Shown here one piece after another: positions 1-5,803 of a stretch of DNA of 5,984 nucleotides. Position 1 is the first letter of the stretch. Each line of letters opens with the position of its first letter. Both the position numbers and the translations under genes were made by a program. A model generated the notes under the pieces. The model saw nothing but the letters and a program-made list of their open reading frames with translations, was not told the DNA's origin and did no database searches. The DNA is taken from positions 1 through 5,984 of the forward strand of contig CAZXVW010000238.1 in the NCBI GenBank assembly GCA_964644025.1, written 5' to 3'. The DNA is from CAZXVW01 sp964644025. Lineage in GTDB: Bacteria > Acidobacteriota > Terriglobia > Bryobacterales > Bryobacteraceae.

Positions 1-26
1 GCCCCGGGGCGGCAGCAGGAACCCTG
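1..26. other. Window edge downstream of the peroxiredoxin gene
   Basis: These few bases follow the peroxiredoxin stop codon on the minus strand. They contain the 10-bp palindrome GCCCCGGGGC at 1-10, right at the window edge. It could be half of a terminator stem or part of a neighbouring gene. No T-tract can be seen, so no terminator is called. Confidence 0.4.
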
Positions 27-551
27 TCAGGCGACGAAACTCTCGCCTTTGTGCCAGTCGGCGCCGCAGAGCCCGCCACTCTGGAATGCCTCGACGGTAC
101 GCAGCACTTCTGCGGGGCTACGGCCGACCTCGGTGTCATTGATCGCCACCGAGCGGACAATGCCCTTGTCGTCCACGATCACCGTGGCGCGCAGCGCAAT
201 GCCCGACTCCTCCTTCATCACGCCAAACGCTTTGCTGTACTGGTGACCGGTATCGGCGATCACCGGGTGGGTGATGGGTTTGGGAAAGATGGACCGGTCT
301 TTGAACCAGGCGTCGTGGGAGTAGAAGGAATCCGTGCTCGCGCCGACGACGCTGGCCCCCTCGGCCGCAAAATCTTTCAGTAGCGCTTCAAATCCGCGGA
401 TCTCCGTGGGGCAGACGAACGTGAAATCCAGCGGATACCAGTACAAGACGTGCCATTTGCCCTCGTAGTCCTTGCTGCTGATTTCCTTGGCTTCGCCATT
501 GACATAAGCGGTTGCTTTCCATTCGGGTGCTTTTTGACCAACCAGGTTCAT
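27..551 (-). CDS. 2-Cys peroxiredoxin, AhpC/TSA family
   Basis: A 174-residue cytoplasmic thiol peroxidase that would reduce H2O2, organic hydroperoxides or peroxynitrite. Seen: the peroxidatic-site pattern P40-x3-T44-x2-C47 in LDFTFVCPTE, an active-site Arg at 121 in ALRATVIV, and a second Cys at 162 in GGLCGADWHKG, where the resolving Cys of typical 2-Cys enzymes lies. Known: in the family C47 becomes sulfenic acid and forms an inter-subunit disulfide with the resolving Cys. The protein is slightly shorter than enterobacterial AhpC (187 residues) and lacks its C-terminal tail; Gly-Ala replaces the usual Pro-Ala after the resolving Cys. The ATG at 551 is chosen because a strong AGGAGG lies 10 nt upstream and the conserved fold begins at once (LVGQKAPEW); the open frame continues to 626 but that extension is Cys/Arg-rich and unlike the family. 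No reductase partner (AhpF or AhpD) is visible. It lies downstream of the regulator gene on the same strand, but the 269-bp gap argues for separate transcription. Confidence 0.95.
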   Translation of the reverse strand: MNLVGQKAPEWKATAYVNGEAKEISSKDYEGKWHVLYWYPLDFTFVCPTEIRGFEALLKDFAAEGASVVGASTDSFYSHDAWFKDRSIFPKPITHPVIADTGHQYSKAFGVMKEESGIALRATVIVDDKGIVRSVAINDTEVGRSPAEVLRTVEAFQSGGLCGADWHKGESFVA

Positions 552-561
552 CAGTATTGTC

Positions 562-567
562 CCTCCT
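562..567 (-). promoter_or_regulatory. Ribosome binding site of the peroxiredoxin gene
   Basis: On the minus strand this reads AGGAGG, a near-perfect Shine-Dalgarno sequence, with 10 nt to the ATG at 551. It decides the start in favour of this ATG over the in-frame ATG at 626. Confidence 0.8.
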
Positions 568-642
568 TGCCTCATACAGATGCCCGCCGCCCGGCATCGG
601 TCGCAGCATTGTGGAGCACCGGGCAAAATCCATCCGCGCGCG

Positions 643-691
643 CTGCTGTCCGCTCTGGACTGTGAGTGCGGACCAGCAGGCGTGGGTCCGC
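643..691 (-). repeat. Three-arm inverted-repeat cluster upstream of the peroxiredoxin gene
   Basis: On the minus strand the order is arm A GCGGACC (691-685), arm B CTGCTGGTCCGC (679-668) and arm C GCGGACAGCAG (653-643). A and B pair perfectly over 7 bp with a 10-nt loop. B and C pair over 11 bp with one bulged base and a 14-nt loop. The central arm can therefore pair with only one partner at a time. In RNA this would give mutually exclusive hairpins; in DNA it would be three copies of a GCGGAC half-site. The cluster lies about 90-140 nt upstream of the peroxiredoxin ATG. No U-tract follows directly, so it is not a clear terminator. Function is inference only. Confidence 0.5.
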
Positions 692-803
692 GCCAGGAAC
701 TTGCGCTCTGCCGCCCTCAGTTGATACGGCAACAGGAAGGAAAGCCGTTTTGTGTCACCGGACAAATAACCTTTTTCCCCAATGGGACACTACCGGGCGT
801 TAC

Positions 804-818
804 GGCGGGCGCACCGCC
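804..818 (-). terminator. GC-rich stem-loop after the regulator gene (weak terminator candidate)
   Basis: A perfect 5-bp stem GGCGG/CCGCC with a 5-nt loop lies 2 nt past the regulator stop codon on the minus strand. The following bases (GTAACGCC) contain no T-run, so it does not meet the usual pattern of an intrinsic terminator. It may only protect the mRNA 3' end, or be chance in GC-rich DNA. Confidence 0.2.
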
Positions 819-820
819 TC

Positions 821-1942
821 TCAGACGTGCAAGTTGTCTCCCGGGTAGTATCGGTCAACGTTCTCAGGCGTGATCATGCGGTGTTGAATAAAGACGGCTG
901 GGGGAACAGATTTACCCCTCAGAATATCGATCGCCAACCGCAGAAGTGCCGGACCGTACCTTTCCGGAAAGTAGTCTACCGAGCCAATCAGCCGTGTTTG
1001 GGGCTCCCTCATCGCTTCGCGGACATCCGGCTCAGCGTTCTGGCCGACAACCCAACAGCGATCTGCCTGTCCCGCCTCCTCAAATGCCCGGAGCGCTCCG
1101 AGCGCACTGGGATCGTTGGCCGCGGCGATTACTGCTCGCCCGCTGAGTCTCTCCCGAATGTGTTTTCGGAGAACCTCGAAGCTTGTTCGAAACTGCCCAT
1201 CACCGTCCAGACGGACGATTTGTGGTTCGGGGAGTGGCCTTAATGTCTCCTTGAAGCCGCTTGCTGCCCCCTGTAATCGCATCTGTACGAATTGTCCCGC
1301 GCGGCGGATCTCAAGCAAGATGAGCTCCTCAACGTCCCCGCCCCAGTGCCGTTTCACCCACTTGGCCAGGTGCCGGCCTGCGATCAAGCCGGCTTCATAG
1401 TTGTTGGCGCCGAAGTAAGTGGCTCCGGGATGGGGGATATCGACAGCGATCATCGGTATGTGTGCCCGCAGGTATTTCGAAGCGATTACTGGGGCGACTG
1501 CGTGGTCTGTCTGAAATTCGATGACCAGATCGACATGTTCGCTTACAAGATACTCGGCATTCCGGAGAGCGGTTTCGGAGTCGTAACGATTGTCAACCGC
1601 CAATAATTCGAGCGCCTCATTATGGTCAGCGGCCTGCCGCAAACTACGATCTACCTCTTTGGCAAAGGAGGTATCCTGGCCCTGGGCGGCGTAACCAATT
1701 CTGTATTTCGTAGCCGCCACCGAGTTGAGTCTCGAGCGGTATGCATTTGGCCCGATTTTCTCGATCAGGCCGCATTCGTGCAAAGTGTAGAGGATCCGGA
1801 AGCACATCCCTTTCGTCAAACGAGTCCGCTGGACCACATCGCGGAGCTGGAGGGCTTCTCGCGGCGACGGAAACGCCCGAAGCACCTGCGCCGCATGCAC
1901 GATCGACTTCACGATGTAACGATCACGTGCCGAGGTTCCCAT
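821..1942 (-). CDS. IclR-type HTH fused to sugar-type periplasmic-binding-protein domain, transcriptional regulator
   Basis: A 373-residue putative one-component sugar-responsive regulator. Residues about 10-70 resemble the IclR-family winged helix: an opening VKSIVHAAQVLRAF helix, a helix-turn-helix around LRDVVQRTRLTKGMCFRILY, then the wing HECGLIEKIGPNAYR. Residues about 79-365 resemble the type I periplasmic-binding fold of ribose/xylose-binding proteins (Peripla_BP_4): the first strand KYRIGYAAQG, FAKEVDRSLRQAA, VDLVIEF, the hinge-region IPMIAVDIPHPGATYFGANN, AVIAAANDPSALGALRAFEE, and the C-terminal TPENVDRYYP typical of sugar-binding proteins. No signal peptide or membrane segment is seen, so it should be cytoplasmic, like LacI-family sensors. 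The usual IclR effector domain is absent; ordinary IclR proteins are about 250-270 residues. The ATG at 1942 has GGGAG 6 nt upstream. It is transcribed divergently from the receptor gene across a 270-bp region, suggesting control of that promoter and of itself. The ligand is not deducible; a rhamnose-related sugar is a guess from context. Confidence 0.88.
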   Translation of the reverse strand: MGTSARDRYIVKSIVHAAQVLRAFPSPREALQLRDVVQRTRLTKGMCFRILYTLHECGLIEKIGPNAYRSRLNSVAATKYRIGYAAQGQDTSFAKEVDRSLRQAADHNEALELLAVDNRYDSETALRNAEYLVSEHVDLVIEFQTDHAVAPVIASKYLRAHIPMIAVDIPHPGATYFGANNYEAGLIAGRHLAKWVKRHWGGDVEELILLEIRRAGQFVQMRLQGAASGFKETLRPLPEPQIVRLDGDGQFRTSFEVLRKHIRERLSGRAVIAAANDPSALGALRAFEEAGQADRCWVVGQNAEPDVREAMREPQTRLIGSVDYFPERYGPALLRLAIDILRGKSVPPAVFIQHRMITPENVDRYYPGDNLHV

Positions 1943-1948
1943 GCGTTG

Positions 1949-1953
1949 CTCCC
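1949..1953 (-). promoter_or_regulatory. Ribosome binding site of the regulator gene
   Basis: The minus strand reads GGGAG 6 nt before the ATG at 1942, a moderate Shine-Dalgarno match at good spacing that supports this start. Confidence 0.55.
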
Positions 1954-1968
1954 GGTGACGGCGGTATC

Positions 1969-1981
1969 GCAGTGCAAAACG
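1969..1981 (+). repeat. 13-bp direct repeat, copy 1 (candidate operator)
   Basis: GCAGTGCAAAACG, identical to the copy at 2092-2104. It lies 27 bp upstream of the regulator start codon. If the TAAAAT at 1994-1999 is the regulator's -10, this copy falls just downstream of the transcription start, where a bound protein would block transcription (autorepression). The role is inferred from the repetition and placement. Confidence 0.5.
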
Positions 1982-2091
1982 CGCTTGCCCATAATTTTAC
2001 CACAAGCGTGGCCGAGGCCCAGTGGATCACTTGCTCTAATGGACTCATACACAAGGAGTTATGTGAGGGTGGTGACCGTGAAGCCTGTTAT

Positions 2092-2104
2092 GCAGTGCAA
2101 AACG
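2092..2104 (+). repeat. 13-bp direct repeat, copy 2 (candidate operator)
   Basis: GCAGTGCAAAACG, identical to copy 1 and in the same orientation, 123 bp further on. It lies 22 bp upstream of the predicted -35 of the receptor promoter, a position that suits an activator. This copy is also part of a small dyad, GTGC (2095-2098) and GCAC (2105-2108), that copy 1 lacks. Confidence 0.5.
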
Positions 2105-2126
2105 GCACGCGCAGTGTCGGTTTCCA

Positions 2127-2155
2127 TTGACTGCAAGGCACCCTTGGAGTACGCT
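2127..2155 (+). promoter_or_regulatory. Putative sigma70 promoter of the receptor gene
   Basis: TTGACT at 2127-2132 (5 of 6 to the -35 consensus), a 17-bp spacer, and TACGCT at 2150-2155 (the key first T, second A and last T of the -10). This would start transcription near 2162 and give a leader of about 50 nt before the ATG at 2213. The -10 is weak, consistent with a promoter that needs an activator. Confidence 0.45.
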
Positions 2156-2161
2156 GATTTC

Positions 2162-2196
2162 CGAGAGCAGGGGAAGCCTATTGAGAGGGTCTCTCG
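2162..2196 (+). repeat. Stem-loop with competing arms in the receptor leader
   Basis: GAGAG (2183-2187) and CTCTC (2191-2195) form a perfect 5-bp stem with a 3-nt loop. An earlier CGAGAG (2162-2167) can pair instead with CTCTCG (2191-2196) over 6 bp. Both structures end 4-5 nt before the AAGGA ribosome binding site. It could tune translation or mRNA stability, or serve as a DNA site; short stems of this kind also occur by chance. Confidence 0.35.
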
Positions 2197-2200
2197 CAGA

Positions 2201-2205
2201 AAGGA
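2201..2205 (+). promoter_or_regulatory. Ribosome binding site of the receptor gene
   Basis: AAGGA lies 7 nt before the ATG at 2213. Together with the signal peptide that follows this ATG, it decides the start over in-frame upstream ATG or GTG codons (for example 2090 or 2063). Confidence 0.65.
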
Positions 2206-2212
2206 CGTAGGT

Positions 2213-5200
2213 ATGCGATCGCGGACAATTGTTTTGCTGACCGGTTTCTTGGGGTTATTGGGCATCACCATGACCCCGCTTTGTGGCCAGATTGTTACGG
2301 GTTCGATTGTGGGTAGCGTTCAGGATCCGAGTGGCCTGGCCGTTCCTGGTGCCAACGTTACTCTCACAAGCGTTTCCACTGGCATGAGCCGTGAAGTCTC
2401 AACGAACGCTCAGGGAAGTTTCGAGTTTCTGGGGCTCGATGCGGGTGAATACAAGCTGGTGGTTTCCAGCGAGGGATTTAAGACGGTTGAGAGGACGGGG
2501 ATACGATTGGCAACTGGTGAACGCCTACCCATTGGGACGGTGGTGATGGAAATCGGGGCCGTCACGGAGACGGTGTCGGTCACGGCCCGGCCGGCCGCCG
2601 TGATGACGGAGAGCTCTGAACGGGCCGATGTCGTTACGGGCACTCAGGTGGACGAGTTGCTCAACCTCGGCCGCAATGTCACGGCGCTCGTGTCGTTGAT
2701 GCCTGGAGTGGTTGTGACGCGGGACCAGGCCGAACTCGGGCGTCGCACCGACTTCAACGTGCTCGGTAACCGCAGGAGAGCCAACAACGTGTCGATCGAT
2801 GGTATCCCGGCAGTGGATATTGACAACGGGTTCGCCAAGAAACTCACTGTTAGCCAAGATTCTGTGGCCGAGGTCAAGGTCATGATGAGCAACTACCAGG
2901 CCGAGTATGGCCGCATGGCGGGTTCCAACGTCCAGATCGTGACTAAGTCCGGCACCAAGGAGTTTCACGGACTGCTCTCCTACTTCAAACGCCACGAGCA
3001 GTTTAACGCCAACAACTTCTTCAACAACCGCAACCGCGCCGCGAAGCCGCGCTATCGTTACAACACATACACGTACAACGTCGGAGGCCCGGTGTACCTG
3101 CCCGGGAAGTTCAACACGTCGAAAGACAAGCTGTTCTTCTTCTGGGGCCAGGAATTCTGGCCGAGCAAGGTCGGCCAGGTCCGGAGAATTACCATGCCAA
3201 CCGAGCTGGAGCGGGCCGGTAACTTCTCTCAGTCACTTGACGTTAACGATAAGCTGATCGTTGTAAATGACCCACTCACTGGCTCCCCGTTTCCGGGGAA
3301 TCTGGTGCCGGAAAGCCGCATTGACCCGAGCGGCCAGGCGCTTCTGAGGTTCTTCGATAAACCCAACTTCTTCGATCGGACGATTTCTAAAGGCGCTTAC
3401 AACTACGTCTTCAGTTCCGAAAATGATCAGCCCCGGCGGACAGACACCCTCAAAATCGATTACAACCTCAACTCGACGAACAAGATTGTCGGAACCTATT
3501 CGGGGTATTTTGAGAATTACGAGGGGTTCATCGGTTTCCCCACTGGCACCGGCAACTGGCCGCAGATGCGAAAGACTTTCAATGGCGCCACCCACGGCGT
3601 TGCGGGGCGCTGGACACGTATCATACGGCCGAATGTGATCAATGAGTTTCACATGGGTTGGTTACACCATCCCGAAAAGAATACCTACACCGACGAACAG
3701 CTGAAGCGGAACCAGCGCGACACCGTTGGCTTTGTAGCTCCGATGTTAAGCCCCGAGTCTAATCCCTTGCAACTGATCCCGAACGCGCGGTTTGGAGGGA
3801 TTCCCAATGCCGGCCAGCTCAACATCGAGGGGCGATTCCCGTTTGACGCCATCAACAACGTCCTGAATTGGGACGACAAATTGAGCGTTATCAGTGGGAA
3901 TCACAGTTTCAAGGCCGGCGTGTACGCGGAATGGTTCCAGCGGGATATGGCGGTTCAGGGGTCGCTGTTCAATGGTGATGTTCGGTTTGATCGGGACGTG
4001 AATAATCCTTTGGATACCAATTATGCGTATGCGAACGCGATCTTGGGTGTCTTCCGCACGTATTCGGAGGCCAACCGGCGGCCGCGCATGCACGCCCGTG
4101 GCTACGTCGTGGAGGGATTCTTGCAAGACAAGTGGAAGGTCACGCCGAGGCTGACACTGGATTACGGTGTGAGGATGTACTGGCATCCACCGATGTATGA
4201 CCGGGATGGGCAGATCTCCGGTTTCTCACCGGATCGCTATGATCCGGCACGGGCTGTTCAACTGATCCGTCCGGGGCGCGACGCGCAGGGGAAGCGGGTC
4301 GGGCTGCACCCGGTGACGGGGGAGATTTACCCCTCCAATCTCATCGGAGCCATCGCTCCTGGGATTGGTGATCCGTTTAACGGTATGGTTGTACCGGCCG
4401 AAGCAACTGACTACCCACGGGGCCTGGTAAAGAGCCGGGGTGTGCAATGGGCTCCTCGTGTCGGGTTCGCCTACGACGTTTTTGGCGACGGGAAGATGGC
4501 CATCCGTGGGGGTGCTGGCATCTTTTACAACCGGCAGAGCATGGCTGCTTGGTACAAGTTTTTCACTGCGCAGGCTCCTCTGGTGCAGAATCCTGTGATC
4601 TACTATAGCGAGCTCTCGAAGCTGGCTGGCATCTCCGGTTTTGTCTTCCCTTCGAATGTTTTGGCAATGAACGCGGATAACAAGATGCCTGCAGTCTATA
4701 ATTACAGCCTGACGATCCAGCGGGACGTGGGCTTCAGCACCGTTGTCGAGGCGGGGTATGTTGGATCGGTCGGGCGGAACTTGCTATGGCGGCGTGACAT
4801 CAATCCAGTACCTATGGGCGCGAACTTCGACCCGGCAAACCAGGATCCAACCAAGCCGGGCAAACCCCTGTCTGCTTCGTTTCTGCGACCCATCCCGGGC
4901 TATAACCAGATACCTATGGTGGAAGCGGCTGCGAGCTCGAACTACCACTCCTTACAGGTGACCGCGCGGCGCCGCTTCACGGCTGGCCTCCAGTTCGGAG
5001 CTTCCTGGACGTGGTCCCGAGCGATGGACTTCAACGACGCGGACACCCAGACCATCAGTGCGCTTGTGGATCCGCGCGTTTGGCATTACGGCCCTGCTTC
5101 ATTTGACCGGACCCACATCTTCAAGCTCAATTACGTGTGGAGCGTACCAGAAGCTCCGGTCAGCAATCCCGTTCTGAAGCAAGTCTTGAACGGCTGGCGA

Positions 5201-5668
5201 GTTACCGGCATCACGAGCTTTGTCAGCGGAGCGCCAATGGGCATCAGTTACTCAACAACGAAAGCGGTGGACATCACCGGCACTGCGTCTCAGGGAGCTC
5301 GCGTTGTGCTGAGCGGGAATCCGGTGCTGCCGAAAGGCGACCGCACCTTCAGTAGATACTTTGACACGTCCGTGGTTCAGATGCCCGCAGTTGGAACTAT
5401 TGGTAATGCTTCGAAATACCCTCTCCGCGGCCCGGGCATCAACAACTGGGACGTTGCCATTTTCAAGAACTTTCCCGTGACCGAACAGTTCAGGCTCCAG
5501 TTCCGTGCGGAGATGTACAACGCCTTCAATCACACGCAGTTTTCCGGTGTTGATACCGGCGCCCGGTTTAACCCGGCTACCGGCGAGCAAGTGGACCCTC
5601 GCTTTGGTGAGTTCACCTCGGCGAGGTCTCCTAGAATCATCCAGCTTAGCTTACGTTTGTACTTCTAA
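2213..5668 (+). CDS. Oar-like TonB-dependent receptor with carboxypeptidase-regulatory-like domain
   Basis: An 1151-residue outer-membrane protein, probably for uptake or binding of large nutrients such as glycan fragments, powered by TonB. Residues 1-25 form a signal peptide (MRSR, then a hydrophobic stretch IVLLTGFLGLLGI), with likely cleavage near LCG-Q; the Cys lacks a proper lipobox. Residues about 27-115 form the carboxypeptidase-regulatory-like beta-sandwich (VGSVQDPSGLAVPGANVTL, then GSFEFLGLDAGEYKLVV). TETVSVTA at 118-125 resembles a TonB box. The plug domain covers about 140-248 (LLNLGRNVTALVSLMPGV, RRANNVSIDGIP, EYGRMAGSNVQIVTKSGT). The rest is the barrel, rich in alternating aromatic strands, ending in PRIIQLSLRLYF with the C-terminal Phe expected for Bam-mediated insertion. 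Length is usual for acidobacterial Oar-like proteins (about 1000-1250). The frame is intact. The gene is divergent from the sugar-sensing regulator and 135 bp upstream of an exported hydrolase, so a carbohydrate substrate is likely; no SusD partner is seen. Substrate is inference. Confidence 0.93.
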   Translation: MRSRTIVLLTGFLGLLGITMTPLCGQIVTGSIVGSVQDPSGLAVPGANVTLTSVSTGMSREVSTNAQGSFEFLGLDAGEYKLVVSSEGFKTVERTGIRLATGERLPIGTVVMEIGAVTETVSVTARPAAVMTESSERADVVTGTQVDELLNLGRNVTALVSLMPGVVVTRDQAELGRRTDFNVLGNRRRANNVSIDGIPAVDIDNGFAKKLTVSQDSVAEVKVMMSNYQAEYGRMAGSNVQIVTKSGTKEFHGLLSYFKRHEQFNANNFFNNRNRAAKPRYRYNTYTYNVGGPVYLPGKFNTSKDKLFFFWGQEFWPSKVGQVRRITMPTELERAGNFSQSLDVNDKLIVVNDPLTGSPFPGNLVPESRIDPSGQALLRFFDKPNFFDRTISKGAYNYVFSSENDQPRRTDTLKIDYNLNSTNKIVGTYSGYFENYEGFIGFPTGTGNWPQMRKTFNGATHGVAGRWTRIIRPNVINEFHMGWLHHPEKNTYTDEQLKRNQRDTVGFVAPMLSPESNPLQLIPNARFGGIPNAGQLNIEGRFPFDAINNVLNWDDKLSVISGNHSFKAGVYAEWFQRDMAVQGSLFNGDVRFDRDVNNPLDTNYAYANAILGVFRTYSEANRRPRMHARGYVVEGFLQDKWKVTPRLTLDYGVRMYWHPPMYDRDGQISGFSPDRYDPARAVQLIRPGRDAQGKRVGLHPVTGEIYPSNLIGAIAPGIGDPFNGMVVPAEATDYPRGLVKSRGVQWAPRVGFAYDVFGDGKMAIRGGAGIFYNRQSMAAWYKFFTAQAPLVQNPVIYYSELSKLAGISGFVFPSNVLAMNADNKMPAVYNYSLTIQRDVGFSTVVEAGYVGSVGRNLLWRRDINPVPMGANFDPANQDPTKPGKPLSASFLRPIPGYNQIPMVEAAASSNYHSLQVTARRRFTAGLQFGASWTWSRAMDFNDADTQTISALVDPRVWHYGPASFDRTHIFKLNYVWSVPEAPVSNPVLKQVLNGWRVTGITSFVSGAPMGISYSTTKAVDITGTASQGARVVLSGNPVLPKGDRTFSRYFDTSVVQMPAVGTIGNASKYPLRGPGINNWDVAIFKNFPVTEQFRLQFRAEMYNAFNHTQFSGVDTGARFNPATGEQVDPRFGEFTSARSPRIIQLSLRLYF

Positions 5669-5803
5669 GGTCCGGGCTAATCTGCTGCGGAGCTAGTGTT
5701 GTCGTGCAGATCATCCCGCTTCTGTCACTAACGGATCCTTGTGTCTTCCTCCGGGTGGACGTATGATTGATGGTTTCAGCAGAACGAAAGAGGTTACGTA
5801 ATC
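5669..5803 (+). other. Gap between receptor and hydrolase genes
   Basis: 135 bp without a convincing gene. A weak inverted repeat ATCTGC (5680-5685) / GCAGAT (5706-5711) has a 20-nt loop and no T-tract after it, so no terminator is called. With no terminator or clear promoter, the two genes may be co-transcribed. Confidence 0.4.
5787..5793 (+). promoter_or_regulatory. Ribosome binding site of the hydrolase gene
   Basis: AAAGAGG lies 10 nt before the ATG at 5804, a moderate Shine-Dalgarno match that supports this start. Confidence 0.5.

Larger units (their letters stand above)
552..820. other. Non-coding region between regulator and peroxiredoxin genes
   Basis: A 269-bp gap between two minus-strand genes. 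It should contain the 3' end of the regulator transcript and the promoter of the peroxiredoxin, but I could not find a convincing -35/-10 pair on the minus strand. The open frames crossing it show no family-like sequence. The visible structure is a GC-rich stem-loop next to the regulator stop codon and a three-arm inverted-repeat cluster in the middle. Confidence 0.6.
1943..2212. promoter_or_regulatory. Divergent control region between regulator and receptor genes
   Basis: A 270-bp region between two divergent starts. It contains a perfect 13-bp direct repeat, a plausible rightward sigma70 promoter, and a stem-loop just before the receptor ribosome binding site. For the regulator, the AT-rich stretch 1991-1999 gives a -10-like TAAAAT on the minus strand (1994-1999), but I see no good -35 at proper distance. 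The receptor frame stays open through this whole region and into the regulator gene, but that stretch has no protein-like features. Confidence 0.65.

Noticed and set aside
552..626. N-terminal extension of the peroxiredoxin to the upstream ATG at 626
   Set aside because: The added 25 residues are Cys/Arg-rich, unlike the family, and the strong AGGAGG points to the ATG at 551.
388..765. Minus-strand open frame of 125 codons over the peroxiredoxin 5' end and the non-coding gap
   Set aside because: It overlaps the real gene in another frame and its sequence is Arg-rich and low in protein character.
1924..1929. CACGTG palindrome near the regulator start
   Set aside because: It is a single 6-bp palindrome inside the regulator coding sequence with no second copy in the control region.
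2053..2068. AAGGAG followed by ATG or GTG as an alternative receptor start
   Set aside because: The ATG at 2061 is followed at once by TGA. The GTG at 2063 is in frame but only 4 nt from the AAGGAG and would add 50 residues before the signal peptide.
1622..2212. Open frame continuous with the receptor gene, giving a 197-residue N-terminal extension
   Set aside because: It runs antisense through the regulator gene, has no family-like sequence, and would bury the signal peptide that starts at 2213 behind a good ribosome binding site.
2276..2290. Lipoprotein signal at the Cys in PLCGQ of the receptor
   Set aside because: A lipobox needs Gly, Ala or Ser just before the Cys; here it is Leu, so ordinary signal peptidase cleavage is more likely.
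5680..5711. Intrinsic terminator between the receptor and hydrolase genes
   Set aside because: The stem is only 6 bp, the loop 20 nt, and no T-tract follows.
5763..5801. 12-codon open frame ending 2 nt before the hydrolase start, as a leader peptide
   Set aside because: It has no Shine-Dalgarno of its own that stands out and no attenuator structure around it; likely chance.
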